Below are positions 23,701 through 35,981 of a DNA stretch of 64,000 nucleotides, one piece after another. The translations under genes were made by a program, and so were the position numbers. The notes beneath the pieces were generated by a model that was not told the origin of the DNA, ran no database searches, and saw nothing but the letters and a program-made list of their open reading frames with translations. Numbering within the stretch: position 1 is the stretch's first letter; every line of letters starts with the position of its first letter. The DNA is from Paramecium pentaurelia. Its lineage: Eukaryota; Ciliophora; Oligohymenophorea; Peniculida; Parameciidae. The stretch covers positions 198,098-262,097 of the forward strand of contig CAJJDO010000102.1 of the NCBI GenBank assembly GCA_905183005.1, in the 5' to 3' direction.

Positions 23701-26247
23701 ATGCCAGCAGAATGTGTCAAAGTTATTGTAAGAATGCGTCCATTCAATCAAAGAGAAAAAGAGAATGGAAGCAAGCCATGTGTTGTAGTTTATGAAGACA
23801 CTAATACTGTGGAATTGCGAAATGTATTGTTTTTTAAACATTGGTATACTAGACATAAGATAATGATGTAAAATCGTATACATATGATTACGTATTTGGA
23901 GCAGAAACACCTCAATTATCTATTTATTAGAAAACTGCTTTCAATTTGGTAGAGAGTGTAGCAGATGGTTACAATGGAACAATATTTGCTTATGGTTAAA
24001 CAGGTATTAATATTCAATTTATTATTAAGGTTGTGGTAAAACCTTCACTATGATTGGAGATCCATCAAGTGTAATAATATAATTTATTATTAGGATACTA
24101 TGAAAGGAATCATACCTAGAACTTTTGATCAAATAATTAACATTATTAATAATAACTCAGACACTAACAAAAAATTTCTACTTCGTTGTTCATATATAGA
24201 AATTTACAATGAAGAAATACATGATTTATTAAGCAAAGATGTTAAATAGAAATATGATTTAAAAGAAGGATAATAAGGTGTCTTTATTAAGGATTTAAAC
24301 ATAGCAGTTGTTAGGACTACTCAAGAAATGGATAGATTTATGTAATTAGGTACATAAAACAGATCAGTTGGAGCAACAGCTATGAATAAGGAATCAAGTC
24401 GTAGTCATTGCATATTCACTGTATATATAGAATGTTCTGTTACAGATCCAAAAGGAAATGAGAGAATTACTGCTGGTAAATTAAACTTGGTAGATTTGGC
24501 AGGAAGTGAAAGATAATCAAAAACTTAAGCAACAGGAGATAGATTAAAAGAGGCAACTAAAATTAATTTATCACTTTCAGCTTTAGGTAATGTTATATCA
24601 GCCCTTGTTGATGGTAAAACATAGCATATTCCTTACAGAGATTCTAAATTAACAAGATTACTATAAGATTCTTTGGGAGGAAATACTAAAACAATTATGA
24701 TTACAGCTATTAGTCCATCTGATTTTAACTTTGATGAAACTTTATCTAGTTTAAGATATGCTTCAAGAGCTAAAATGATTAAAAATTAACCTAAAGTGAA
24801 TGAAGATCCAAAAGATGCTTTATTAAAAGAATAAGCTGAAGAAATCAAAAGACTTAAAGAAATGTTATCAAAATAAGCAGCAGGTTAACCAATATCTTTT
24901 GATATCTATTAACCTATTGGAAATTCAGAAAATAATTCAGAACTTGCAAGATTAAAAGAAGAAAATGATAAATTGAAAGAAAGAAATAAACTACATAATC
25001 AAATTTAAGGTGGAGGTGGTCCATCAGAAGAAAAACTTAAAGAATTACATGAATTTAAAGAGAAAAATAATTAATTATTGTAAGAAAAGGAAAGAATTGA
25101 ATTAGAAGTAAAAGAGAAAGAATATTAAGCAGAATAAGAACGTTAAGCAAGGAAAAGATTGGAAGATTTATTGAAAGAAAAGGAATAAATGATGGTATAA
25201 GGAGGTAGAGGTACTGAAGATGAAAAAAAGAAATATAAGAAATTGAGATAAGCTGTTGATTAATAAAAAAAAGAACATGAAGCATTAATTAGTTAATAAG
25301 AATAATAATAATAAGAACTTTTGTAAATTGAAACTAAATATCAAAATGTTTAAGAGGAAGTTGAAAAATTGAGGAAACTTGTTAAATATTTAAGAAAGAA
25401 ATTGGAAGAGGCTTAAAATGAATAAAAAGATCTTAAATAAGAAGTTGAATATGAAAAGGAAGATTTATTGGATACTATTAGAAATTAAGAGAAAGAAATA
25501 AAATTATATTCTGGCATAATTAAAATGATGTTTAATCAAACTGAATTGGAATCTCTTTAAGCAGCATGTGAATGGGATGATGATTCTTAAGAATATAAGA
25601 TTCCTGCATTTAATTTTAAAGCAAAGAAAGTCAATTTTCCTAATTTGCCATATAAATAAGGTAATTATTATTATTAAAACCAGCCATCGATTTAATTGAA
25701 CAAGAAAAGGCTGAAAGAATACTAGAAATTAACTCTCGATAATATGATAAAAATAATTATAATGATCCTGAATAAAATTAGAGAATTGTTTCTCCTATGC
25801 CACAAAGAAAAGGTATAATTTAATTGAGAATTTAGAATCTCAACAAAAATAAAATGGAATAAGTTAACCTTAGTTGGATAGAGCATAATTGGTTGCAGAA
25901 AAGATAAAATTAAATTATTAGATGTTAGAAGAAAAAGAAGGAAAATAACGTTACTCGAATGAAGTTTCCAATCAACAGTTTAATGAAAAAAAACCTAATT
26001 AAAAAATAATCTTAAGTCCAATTGATAATCGAGGAAATACAGTACCTAATTTTAATAGTCAATATGGTTTTAATAGCAATATAAACAGCAGCAATTTATC
26101 ATAAGCTACACCACCTACAAATAAGAAAAGTACTTTCCAGCTTAATTCTTAGATGTTAATTTATAACCTTTAGAATCAAAACCATAGGTTCCATTACCTG
26201 ATGAATAGTAAAGAAGAAAATAACATTAGAGAGTTTAATAAATTTGA
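23701..26247 (+). CDS. Kinesin-2 family motor (anterograde IFT kinesin)
   Basis: 799 aa, six introns (23824-23852, 24004-24029, 24071-24093, 25661-25683, 25813-25835, 26130-26152), all phases checked. The N-terminal motor domain starts at once: CVKVIVRMRPFN, P-loop with FAYGQTGCGKTFTM (interrupted by intron 2), switch I NKESSRSHCIF, switch II LVDLAGSER, then the LTRLLQDSLGG and ASRAKMIKN segments. The neck reads KVNEDPKDALLKE, the typical kinesin-2 neck motif (NEDPKDALLRE in KIF3 and FLA10). A coiled-coil stalk follows (~residues 360-600) and then a Gln/Asn-rich tail. Such motors move IFT trains along ciliary microtubules. The class assignment rests mainly on the neck motif. IFT20 lies 5 kb upstream. 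Confidence 0.88.
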
Positions 26248-26570
26248 ATAATATTTTCTTTTGATTTTAACATATATTTACTGTTCTATCAATTTCCATC
26301 TTGATCATTATCATAAAAGAATATACTTATCAATATATGTAAATTTAAAGAATTTAATATTTCATCTAATTCTTTTTACAAAAAGTCTTTAATTTCATAA
26401 AAATATTCTCAGACCTATATTTAATAAAATTAATTTCATTAAATACATATAAATGTTATTTGTCGATTGTTTTAGATATTTAGATAAATAATGAACAAAT
26501 ATTTTTAATTTCATTAAATATTTTTTTTAATAATCTAAAAGAGTTTTAAGTTTATCATTTATTATATACT

Positions 26571-27187
26571 GATGAAAACATAAAACCTCTCATGTAACCA
26601 TCTAAATTAAACAATAATAGAATCCTTATAAAACTAAATAGTCTATTATTATCGATAGTTCTAATAAATAACAAGATGAATCTAATAATTCAACTAACTA
26701 AATCCCCAAAATTAAAGAATCATTAAGAGCAATAGTTAGTCCTATAATAATTTAGAATTAAAAATAATAGATGAGTATATTGCTAATGGAAGAGCCTCTT
26801 TTAAAGGATGCAATTCAAATGAATTTAATGCCTAAAATTTTATAACCAAAGATTTGAAGGTAATAAATATATTGGTTTACTCAATAGGAATCAGACATTA
26901 TAGATACTAAACAAGATTTCGAGTAATACGATTCAGATTAAACAGGAATCTAAGTTCCCAATGATTAAGAATAATTTTTAATTAGTTTTGGATATCATCC
27001 TTCTTAAGAAACTTTACATAGTAGTTGAATGAAATAATTCTAAATATTATCAGAAATGAATGAAGATAATTTTGAAGATATAATATTTGAATTATACTTG
27101 GCTAGGCTGAAGTAATAGAATAATTCTTAAATAAAAAAGATATATAGAAAGATTGGTTCAAACCAATATGGGAAAATTGACATTTGA
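26571..27187 (+). CDS. Unknown protein, start and first introns unresolved
   Basis: Clear coding sequence in pieces: a Ser/Asn-rich N-terminal part (SIIIDSSNKQQDESNNS, KIKESLRAIV), then EYIANGRASFKGC, NSNEFNAQNFITKDLK, an acidic segment (ESDIIDTKQDFEQYDSDQ) and a final helix pair (DIIFELYLARLKQQNN, QIKKIYRKIGSNQYGK). Likely introns are 32 nt (near 26741), 28 nt after KDLK and 30 nt near 27030. No in-frame ATG connects cleanly upstream, so the start is a guess. The last helix resembles the entry to an EF-hand (GSNQYGKI), then TGA 27185-27187 ends the frame. A deletion of one A at 27173-27176 would read GKLTFEDF, an EF-hand-like end, so an indel is possible. Confidence 0.45.
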
Positions 27188-27202
27188 AGATTTTACAGCG
27201 TC

Positions 27203-27686
27203 ATGACTAAAAAGGTTTATTTTTGATATTATTTATCAGTACATATTTAATATTAATGTCTTGTATTATATAGTTAACCTATAGAGCTAAACGATCCTTG
27301 TCATTAAGTATTTTTTTAATTAACAAGATCCCACTAGATAATTGCCTTATAAGCTTGTATTACCCAAATTATTTGTTGAAAAGTAAAGAACAATATCAAT
27401 GGATAATTGTCCTAAAAATAAAAAAGCTGTTATAAGTCCCTCTAAAGTTATTACATAATCTCCAAAAATAATTGCTAAATCAGTTAAAATATAGTTTAAT
27501 CAATTGAAATTATCACAGTGTTCCAAATAATCAGTTATTTTAGAAAGATAATAGTATAAAAGTACAACTCAAAGAAAACTAAAATCATTACCAATAAATT
27601 CAAATGATTTTTGCTATGCAGGATTTGAAACTAATGAATCAGATAATGAAGATTTCTCTTTAGAGGCATATCTTAAAAGATAATGA
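27203..27686 (+). CDS. Unknown basic protein, possibly the 3' part of the preceding gene
   Basis: 152 aa with a 25-nt intron (27215-27239), ending at TGA 27684-27686. It begins MTKK, then a hydrophobic stretch (YIFNINVLYYIVNL). A conserved-looking segment follows (VIKYFFNQQDPTRQLPYKL, then VLPKLFVEK), then a basic Ser/Lys/Gln-rich region with SPSK and SPK sites and an acidic tail (NESDNEDFSLEAYLKRQ). It is in the same frame as the preceding gene and separated from it only by TGA 27185-27187 and 15 bases. One gene with a sequencing error or stop is therefore as likely as two genes. Confidence 0.5.
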
Positions 27687-27983
27687 CATTTAAACTGCTC
27701 ATTTTTTGTTATGATAATTAAGCATTTTTTAAAAATTCTTTTCTACCACAATATTTTATTGAAATTCATATATTTATAATAGTAGCAGAGTTAAATGATC
27801 AACATAAATTAAAAATTAAATAATATACAATAAAGAAAAAAGTATTAATTTAACAAAATCAAACCCATTTTTGAAGACTTTTTACAGAATCATTAAAAAT
27901 TTAATAGTAGCTACTTTAAAACAGAACAGGATTAAAGATGGACTTAATTAAATAGATTAACAAAACAATCCAAATTTAGTTTT

Positions 27984-29064
27984 TCAATGTGCCATCGCTT
28001 AAGTATCTTGATCATCTTCGTCTGTTTAATTTTATTATTAAATTCCTTTTTGACCTGTTGGCTAATTTAATCCTAATTTATCTCTGATTTTAATTTCGTC
28101 TAATTCATCTTCATCATCCTCCTTTGATAAAGTTAATGTTCTAAAGACTTAATTACAAAGCATTATTCTTGCCTTTTATAAGGATAAGGATTTTGAAAGA
28201 CTTTAAATTATCTTTGGGTCATTTTCTTAAAATTAGGTACCTAGATTTGTAGTATTTTTCATTTTAAAAACATCAGATTATGTATTATTGAACTATTTAA
28301 ATAATTAAGCAACTGGCCTTACATCTGGCAACTTTTATAGTTACACAATAATACTTAAGATAACCAAATAAAAAAAGGGATATTTAATTCAAGTTCTTAA
28401 TCTTATTTATCAAAATAGAAATCTTTTATTTAAAATTCATTTTCTGGATTTAAATGATAAGACACTTCAGAATTCTTTTAATAAATCTTTTTGATTACAT
28501 CTATTATAATAATTTCTTTCAAATCTCTGCCCAACTTATTTAGATTTTTTGTAAATCCTATTTATAATGGTGTACAACTATCTCTATACAATCTACCAAT
28601 AGCTATATGATTGGGATCAATAAAATCCATAACTGGATCTGCATATTCTTATAGACTTGCAGTCCAAAAAACAATATCATAATATTAATTAAGTTGTTCA
28701 ATGAATTATTAAACTCCTGGTCGTATTGTTACATAAACAGTGAATATTTATCGTTGGACAATAATCTGAGATTAAACTCTCTTTTTACATCTATTGCAAA
28801 ATCATAGCCATTTTTTAATTAAAATTAACTATGGACTAATGTTTCATCTAGATCGAGAACTATGAGTTTACGTTGTCCCTAACCAAATAAATTTTTAAAA
28901 GGTACTAAAAATGAAGATTTAGGACTATCAATCCCAAGCTGATATTTTTCTTGTTTTGTTTGATTTTACTTTAATTTTAAGAAGCTTAAACAAGAACAAA
29001 TTCTAGCAATTATGGACTTAGTCTTTGTTATCTATTCTTTTTAATATATAATGTTTTATTACAT
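27984..29064 (-). CDS. FCP1/SCP-type HAD phosphatase (CTD phosphatase-like)
   Basis: 336 aa with introns of 23, 24 and 23 nt. The core is a NIF/FCP1 homology domain: catalytic loop VLDLDETLVHS (the DLDxT nucleophile and acid pair), then VYVTIRPGVQ, IVFWTASLQEYADPV (the conserved T-A-S/G motif), YRDSCTP and IIIIDNSEVSYHLNPEN, where the conserved DNS is intact. The N-terminus (~75 residues) is basic with Cys pairs (ARICSCLSFLK) and the C-terminus is acidic. SCP enzymes dephosphorylate Ser/Thr in the RNA polymerase II CTD and other targets; which substrate applies here is unknown. Correct placement of the 23- and 24-nt introns is confirmed by restoration of the motifs. Confidence 0.9.
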
Positions 29065-29107
29065 ATAAAAATATTGAATTTCAAATTAAATGCAAATAAA
29101 TTAATAA

Positions 29108-29716
29108 TCAAATTTTATCATTAAGATCTGCTAATACATATCGTTTATGTTTAATGCAGATATTTTCATCAATCATTTTAAAATGAATCTAATTACTAAA
29201 AGAAACTCTTTTAAGTTAATTGTTTTCTGATAAAAAAGGATGGAAAGATACTTAAGATGGCAAAGAAGGTTTTTAATTAAAAAATTTAGTTCGTTTGGTG
29301 TTCAATAATGTGATATCATTAGTATTAAAAGTTGTCATATCAAAATTTTATTGATTAAAAATACTTTTCTATTTCAATATACCTTTAGGTTAAGATTTCT
29401 AAAGACTTGTACTCTATAATTTTAAATTTTAATATTTTCCATCATTTTTACGAGAACTTTTAATTATGAAAAAAGTTTCTTGATAATTTCTATTAGAAGG
29501 ACAATTAGAATTTGATTAGATAGTTTCATCAATTGCATTATTATAGCCTTGTTGGAATTATAATAAATGATCTTAAACTTTACAGTTTTAAGAGATATTA
29601 TTGAGTGATTATACATTAGAAATGGATTAAACTATAGGATTTAGCAATATTCTTGATTTTGACTTAAGAGAATTTGAGTTATAATAGCTAGCCTACTATT
29701 ATCCAATTTACATCAT
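29108..29716 (-). CDS. Unknown basic Ser/Asn-rich protein
   Basis: 202 aa, no intron needed. Hydrophilic and low complexity, rich in Ser, Asn, Gln and Lys (MMQIGQQQASYYNSNSLKSK). It has a few basic patches (IKSSRKNDGK, NTKRTKFFNQ) and a short conserved-looking C-terminus (KMIDENICIKHKRYVLADLNDKI). It looks intrinsically disordered, and no domain was recognised. The stop lies 43 bp from the start of the SCP-like phosphatase gene on the same strand. Confidence 0.6.
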
Positions 29717-29790
29717 TTTATAAGTTTGTTATGTGTTTATAATAAAAATTATATTTATAAATAAATGAATAAGAAAATAACACAAAAAAT

Positions 29791-31654
29791 TCAATTTGAT
29801 AATTAATTTTTGAGTTCCTTTCATATTAGAATATATCTTACTTAAAGTTCTTATTCTAATTTTTAGACTTCGTTCATCATAAGTTAATCATTTATTTAAA
29901 CTTACTTCTTTAAATTAATATTCTAATTTATATTATATATTATACATCCTCTTTAAGATAATCAACATATTCAAAAGCTATTTTGATTTCTTTTTGTGAA
30001 GTTAAGTTATCTTAAATATCAAATTTTTGAATTTCAATTTATTTTTAATCATTCTTTTTAGAAGTATTAAAATTTGATTCATCTGATAAGAAATTCTTTT
30101 TAACTTCATTCATAGTATTCATTAATTCATTATTCAATATTTCTAATTATTCAATATCAGTCATTATTACTTCCTATAAAAATAAGTATAAAATATTCAC
30201 CTTTTCATTTTACAATACTTTTAATCTCATTTCATAATCATGATATAATTAAACTGGAAATGTAATATTAATTTGCCATTTTTTTAAATATTTCATTATT
30301 AATCTTCTTTCATGCATATAATTCTTTCTGAATATTGTTTCAAGTCTTAAATGAATATCTAAATTTTAAGATTTAAAATTTTTAGTTTTAATTTTTGCAC
30401 TTAATTTACTAGCTAAAATACTCTTGAATAAACATAAAATTTACTAAATTCTTTGAAATTCCATCTTAAACATCAATATCTTATATTTAAGTTTATTTTA
30501 GAGTTCCTCGTATTCGAATGAAAACTGGTATCATTTATTTATATAAAATTGTTTTGATTGTTTCAAAGATTCCAATAGTAGGATGTAAATTTGATTTTTT
30601 TATAAATCTCTATTATAATTTTTAATGTTCTAATTTGCAATGAACTAATTATCTAGCTAATTCTATATCAATTTATTGTTTTTATTCATTTGGTACAACA
30701 CAATGAAAATCGTGATCAACTCTTTTTATGGATTATAAGAACAAAGTTCTCAATACATTTAATTTACTATCTTATGTAATTTAATGTTGTTACTGATTTT
30801 GTTGACTAATATTAAAATAAAGTAATGCTGATTTGAATTGAAATATTTATAATTCTTTATTTTTTAAAATGCTTCTATTAATTCTAATTAATGTGGTTTC
30901 CTTATATATATGTATGTTGCTTCTTCAGCATTATATAGATTCACTCTCAAATACTATAAACCTAAGTTAATTATTAATCTGTTTAATTTTGATTTTCTTT
31001 GAGTAATTCTTAATTTATTAAAACTCCATACTTTTAATGACTCTTATTTTGTTATTATTTTGCACAAAGTAAATTTATAAAAACCTATCATATTCTATTA
31101 TTATTATTTTAGAAGTCTATTCAATTTCAATTCCAGTGTTAACTTTAACCATTTTCTAAATATTTGATGAGTAAGTGGTTAATACTATTAAGAATGTTGA
31201 TTTCTTAATTCTTTTTTCAAATGGGACATTACATCTACTTTTGCAATATGAAAAAATCCTGTGCCTTTTAATCTTTAATTATATAATGTTATAGCATGTT
31301 AGAATCTCAATAAACCTTCTTGGATAACTCTTAATTAGGCTTTAATTTCTTCCTCTTATTTATTTTGTACATATATACTAATTCAACTTGACAAAACTAC
31401 CTTAAATATTTGAACATTGTTGCAGCCTAATTCTTAATTGCATTATTGAGAATAAGTATCATCTTTTTTATACGATATTAACACATTCTAATATCGTGAT
31501 AATTCTAACTTTAAAATAATTTTCTTACTAAATTATAACTTCTATTATTATATGTTGAATATGGAGATTTTTTTATTCTTCCATAAGATCTAGTCTCTTA
31601 AGGCTCTTATTTTTGACTAAATCCTAACCCTTTTACAAAGTATTGATTTTGCAT
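29791..31654 (-). CDS. Unknown large helical/coiled-coil protein
   Basis: 562 aa after removing seven introns (24, 23, 32, 22, 27, 23 and 24 nt), with the total an exact multiple of three. The N-terminus is basic and Tyr/Ser-rich (SYGRIKKSPYSTYNNRSY). The body is helical and TPR-like (KNQAATMFKYLSIYVQ, KAQLRVIQEGLLRFQHAI, GFFHIAKVDVMSHLKKEL, ALLYFNISQQ). The C-terminus is a classical coiled coil (DIEQLEILNNELMNTMNE ... NEVQKLEQELQELKNQLS). Family not recognised; a scaffold or basal-body-type protein is only a guess. It diverges from the RING gene with 66 bp between start codons. Confidence 0.65.
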
Positions 31655-31720
31655 AATATTTATTATAATTTAAAATTAAAAGTTGTTAATAAATAAAATT
31701 ATTCATAAAATAACATCAAA

Positions 31721-32970
31721 ATGTCTGAAGAAGATGAAGTCATATGTGAACAATGTTAAACTGTTCCAACATAATTTGTTATATTAGATTGCGAACATAA
31801 ATTTTGTTTATATTGCATTTCACATGCTATTCATAAAGATGACAGTGGAGTACCTTGTCTAAAATGTAATGCTCCAACAGTTTTAGATCATGAATCATTA
31901 TAAGCAGTTCAATAAACAAAAGAATCATAATCAAATGCTTCAAAGACTTAACCAAATTACAATGTTAAACCTTTTACAACAGAGAAGCGATAATATGTTT
32001 AACCACTTTAAGAGGATCTTACAATAAAAGGTCATCCTTGTTTAGAAAAATTAAATTTAGCAGTTGAAAGAAGTTTAGATAAGATTAGAAATATTCAATT
32101 CGATAAATAATAAGTAAAAGATAAATGTCAAACATAAAAAAATGATATAGACACAGAATTTAAGGCATTGCATATGTATTTAGATTCAAAATAAGAAGAA
32201 TTTTAAAATCAATTATCTAATATTGAAACTACATATTTGAATGAACTTACAAAAGATGAAGAAGTTTAGGTAATCATATTAAATAGTTTAAGTAATTAGA
32301 TATTGAAGAAATGAGTATAATTAAGAATGAAATTAAAGCAATTTTAAAAAATTAGGATAGTTAAGATATATACACATTTAAATAATTAGTAGCTACAGTA
32401 GATGGAATAGTATAAGATAAATAATTATCAATAAAGTAACTTGTAAATATAAAAATTACTATTTAAGAACTTATTCAAGTAAATGTAAGATGAATTGTAA
32501 CAACTTTCTAAAAAACAAGCTCAATTTTATTAGGATTTTAGAAGGTTCTTCAATATTTTATAACCTTTATAAATATCTCTAGTTCAAAATTATGCTAGTC
32601 CAATAAAAATAGAATATGGAAGTTCAATCACAAGGTATTTTGGATTATAATAATAATTAGTGACATTTAAGATAAGATTAGAGAATTAAAGAACCGAAAT
32701 TCAAGATCAATGAATACTTCTTAACTGAACAATTCTAGATCTTAGAATTCTCCACCTAAAAATACCTTTCTAAATGAAGAAATTAACATCTCAAGAAAAC
32801 TGAGTAGAGATTAGAATAATGTTGTTTCACAAAGAAAATTAGGAACTTCACCTATGGATGCAAAAACTGTATTATAAAGTTCAATGAAACATAATAATAA
32901 ATCAAATTCAAAATTTAACAAAATTTTAAATAGCCCCCTTACACTTGCAGGATTTTCATATTTGACTTGA
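31721..32970 (+). CDS. RING-finger coiled-coil protein (TRIM-like, possible E3 ligase)
   Basis: 391 aa with introns of 23, 25 and 26 nt. Residues ~9-55 form a RING-type finger: CEQC, then LDCEHKFCLYC (the C-x-H-x2-C-x2-C core), then CLKC. A linker rich in Gln/Ser follows, then a long coiled coil (LEKLNLAVERSLDKI, DTEFKALHMYLDSKQEEF, DELQQLSKKQAQFYQDF) and a Ser/Asn-rich tail. RING plus coiled coil is the core TRIM layout, but no B-box or PRY/SPRY is seen. RING proteins usually recruit E2 enzymes for ubiquitin transfer. The target is unknown. Confidence 0.8.
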
Positions 32971-33240
32971 TTAAGTACTTTAGAGCTATAATTTATTAAA
33001 ACCTATAATATCAGTAAATTATAAACTGGACTTATTTTTATTATTTTGCTATATATATATAATTATGATTTTTATATTAAAAAATTAATATAACTTTTAT
33101 ACATTTAATTTTAATGCAAAAATTTCATTATTAAAAAGCTACCAACAATGTTTAGGATTGGGATGCTTTAACATTTAATAATAAACCTTTACTTTCTTAC
33201 GAATTTTGCCAGTATTTCTAAATTAAATTATTATTAATAT

Positions 33241-34473
33241 ATGTTTCAGAAATTCATTTCATAACTTGGCACAATCAAAAATGCTGAAATTCCTTTTTAT
33301 TATAGAAATCAATTTAAAATAAAAGAAAATTTCATTAATCCTAACAGCAAATATTTTGATGGTATTGTATAAAAGTAAGAAACCAATATATTAATATAAA
33401 AGATTAGTTTAAGAGGAAAAATAAGGTAAAAAGAGAAAATGGGATAAGTAATGTAAGATGATGTTCATATGGGTCTTAAGTAAGTACTTTCAATTCAAAA
33501 ATGAAAAAATCATTAACCCAAACAAAGAAGAATGGGTTGAGCTTGCAAGTATCTTATAAACTGATGAAACCATTCTGAAATAACGATGGATTACGCTAAT
33601 AAACCCTGTATAAAAGAGTATTAATTGGGATTCTTAAGAAGATGACATTATCCGTTCATTGATGAAGTAAAAATATTTATAACAAAATAGTGAGTAAGAT
33701 GAGAAACATATATGGACATTTATAGCTTTGGAATTATATAATAAAAATGGTGGATAATTTATACGAACTCCTAAATAAGTTAGAGAAAGATGGATGAATT
33801 ATCTAAACCCAAAATTGAATAAGTAAGTATAAGCCTATATAACTTAGAACTAATTGGACATAAACTGAAGACCTTCAATTATTAACTAATATTGTAAAAA
33901 ATGGTAAGAGATGGTCATAACTATCAACTATATTACAAGGAAGAACAGAAAATTAAGTGAAAAATAGGTATTCAATTTTATATATATTAAGATTCAAAAG
34001 TTTAATGTAAAAGATATACAAAGATGAAGATGATGAAGAATTAGATGAACTTTAAGCTATACAAGATTATCTAAAGAAATTAGGAGTTTCATATGAATAA
34101 GTTACAGGAGATCCTATCATTTAAAAAAAACAATCTTTTTAAGAGTTGAAGTATAAACCAAGAAAACTGCATAATTAACGTAAGCAACTTAAAAAAACAA
34201 CAAAGAAAAAGAAATTAAACAAAATTCATATCAAAACCTTCAAAAATTAAACAGAATCAAATAATTAACAATTCATAATTTAAAATAATTAAATCAGTCT
34301 TATAGAAAATAATGATAATAACCCTAATGTTTAATGTCTTTAACTATAAAATGATATTCTTTATTCAGATTAACAAGAATAAATATAATATCAAAATTAG
34401 ATTCCTGTAATTAATAATATTTAAACATTAAATACTTAAAACAATCTGTTTTAATAAATTTCCCAATAATAAT

Positions 34474-34516
<43 letters not shown>

Positions 34517-34978
34517 TTAGAATTAATTAATCTATCAAAGTTATAGAAATTAAATGGAAGAGTACCATCAATATTAATATAAAATGATGATGGAATAATA
34601 TATGAAACAATTTTAATCTAATTATAATGCTATATCACCTATCTCTATAATTAATCAAACTCCAATGACCTATACACCTACATAATAATTTCAATTTTAT
34701 TAAAATACATTTACTTCTCCTTAATGGAATTATAGTCCTAATTTAGATAACAATTCACCTAAATTACAATAATTTTACTGGTAAATTCAACAGCAAAATT
34801 ATGATTAATTTTAGAATGAATAAATAAGATAAATGCAATTTGTATTTATTATAAACTTTATTAGAATAATAAATTAGAGTTTTTAAATTCGAATAACCTT
34901 GTAAATGATTGGAAAAGAAAAAGAGTTAATTAAAAGTAAAATTCGTAATTTTAATTTATGGATTCCTTAGATTAATGA
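33241..34978 (+). CDS. Three-repeat Myb-type DNA-binding protein with polyglutamine
   Basis: 534 aa; introns of 28, 33, 25, 24 and 23 nt give an exact frame. Three Myb repeats lie between residues ~65 and 220. R1 is KRKWDNKYFQFKNEKI ... EEWVELASIL ... RWITLINP. R2 is NWDSQEDDIIRSLM ... IWTFIALEL ... VRERWMNYLNPKLNK. R3 is NWTQTEDLQLLTNIV ... RWSQLSTIL ... GRTENQVKNRFKSLM. The spaced Trp residues and the KNRF recognition-helix end are intact, so it should bind DNA in the nucleus. A basic segment follows (KKTTKKKKLNKI), then Gln-rich sequence with 13 consecutive TAA codons read as Gln. The start at 33241 avoids an awkward 38-nt intron needed by an upstream ATG at 33114. Confidence 0.82.
34447..34518 (+). 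repeat. TAA trinucleotide run encoding polyglutamine
   Basis: Inside the Myb gene a (TAA)n stretch gives a run of about 13 glutamines (preceded by QQQY), because TAA is Gln in this code. In the standard code it would be a solid block of stops. Trinucleotide runs like this are prone to length change by slippage. Confidence 0.85.
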
Positions 34979-35133
34979 TAACAAAATTAATTCTTATATC
35001 TTTAAAATAGAAAAAAATTATTTAATTTATTTAATATTCTTATCTGAAAATGTTAAAGTTTTCTTATTATAAATTGTATTTGAAATGAATTTAATTGAAA
35101 TGAAATATTTGGATATAAAAATAATTTAAAAAA

Positions 35134-35981
35134 TCATGCTTTGTTGAATCTCTCTGATAAAAATCCAAAATCTGATTCTTATATTGAATGATACATGCTC
35201 AATTAAGCTCTTTTAGTTACAGGTTGACCACTTTTGATCTTATTTTATGTTAATGAATAAGAATTTTTATGTAAATTGTCTTTAAAAAATGTACTTACAA
35301 ATAATTTTTATGCCATTTATTAACGATATTGTTATTTTTCTTCAGCTGTTGAATTTTAATTTAATGAAGTAATTTATTTATAAGGCGACTTCACTAATTA
35401 AGTTTTTTTCACAATTTCATCTGGGGAGAGGTACAATTTCCTTCTTAAATCATTTAATAGTTTTTATTAATTATCATCTTTATTCTAACTTTTTGGTAAC
35501 TTTTCTACTGCATATTAAATTAATTATTTCTTAAATCCTTCATTAGGTTTAGAGCAATTTCTTTTAGACTTTACAAACTGAAAAGCTTATTCATAATCCC
35601 AATTATTTTTATGAATTAAATAAGCTAAAACACAAGAAACTGATCTAGAAATTCCTGCCATGCAATGAACTAATACAGAACCATATTAGAGTGACTCTTC
35701 TATATATTTATTTGTTATTTCAATTAAATCAAGGATATTCACATTGACATTGTCTTTTATTTCAAAAACCTTTATAACTTATGATTATTTACTTTATGTC
35801 TCATTCTTTGATGTTGTGGATAAGATAAATTTGAGTTATTGGCTATTGTGAGTACTGTTTTAATGTTTTCTTGGTTTAGCCTAACGATATTTTAAGCTGC
35901 CTTTATATTACCTAACCATAAGGCACCAGTTGTCTTAGTTTAAGGAAGTATTTTATCCATTTCGTTATATAAGGATTTCAT
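35134..35981 (-). CDS. Dual-specificity protein phosphatase
   Basis: 274 aa with one 23-nt intron. The DSP domain spans residues ~10-160: TTGALWLGNIKAAQ at the start, VFEIKDNVNVNILDL (carrying the general-acid Asp) and the P-loop VLVHCMAGISRSVSCVLAYL, i.e. the HCx5R signature with the following Ser. RNCSKPNEGFKKQL follows, matching the family's NPNxGFxxQL. The C-terminal ~110 residues are basic and Ser/Gln-rich and outside the family. All catalytic residues are present. It probably acts on phospho-Tyr/Ser/Thr proteins such as MAP kinases. An in-frame second ATG ten codons in could also serve as start (MKSLYNE-MDK). Confidence 0.88.

Noticed and set aside
27164..27175. GGTTCAAACC, similar to a tRNA T-loop
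   Set aside because: No acceptor stem, D-loop or anticodon arm can be drawn around it, and it lies in a coding frame (KIGSNQYGK).
33114..33240. Upstream ATG (MQKFHYQKATNN) as start of the Myb gene
   Set aside because: It would need a 38-nt intron and still leaves the wrong phase; ATG 33241 opens directly into the frame that splices perfectly through all five introns.
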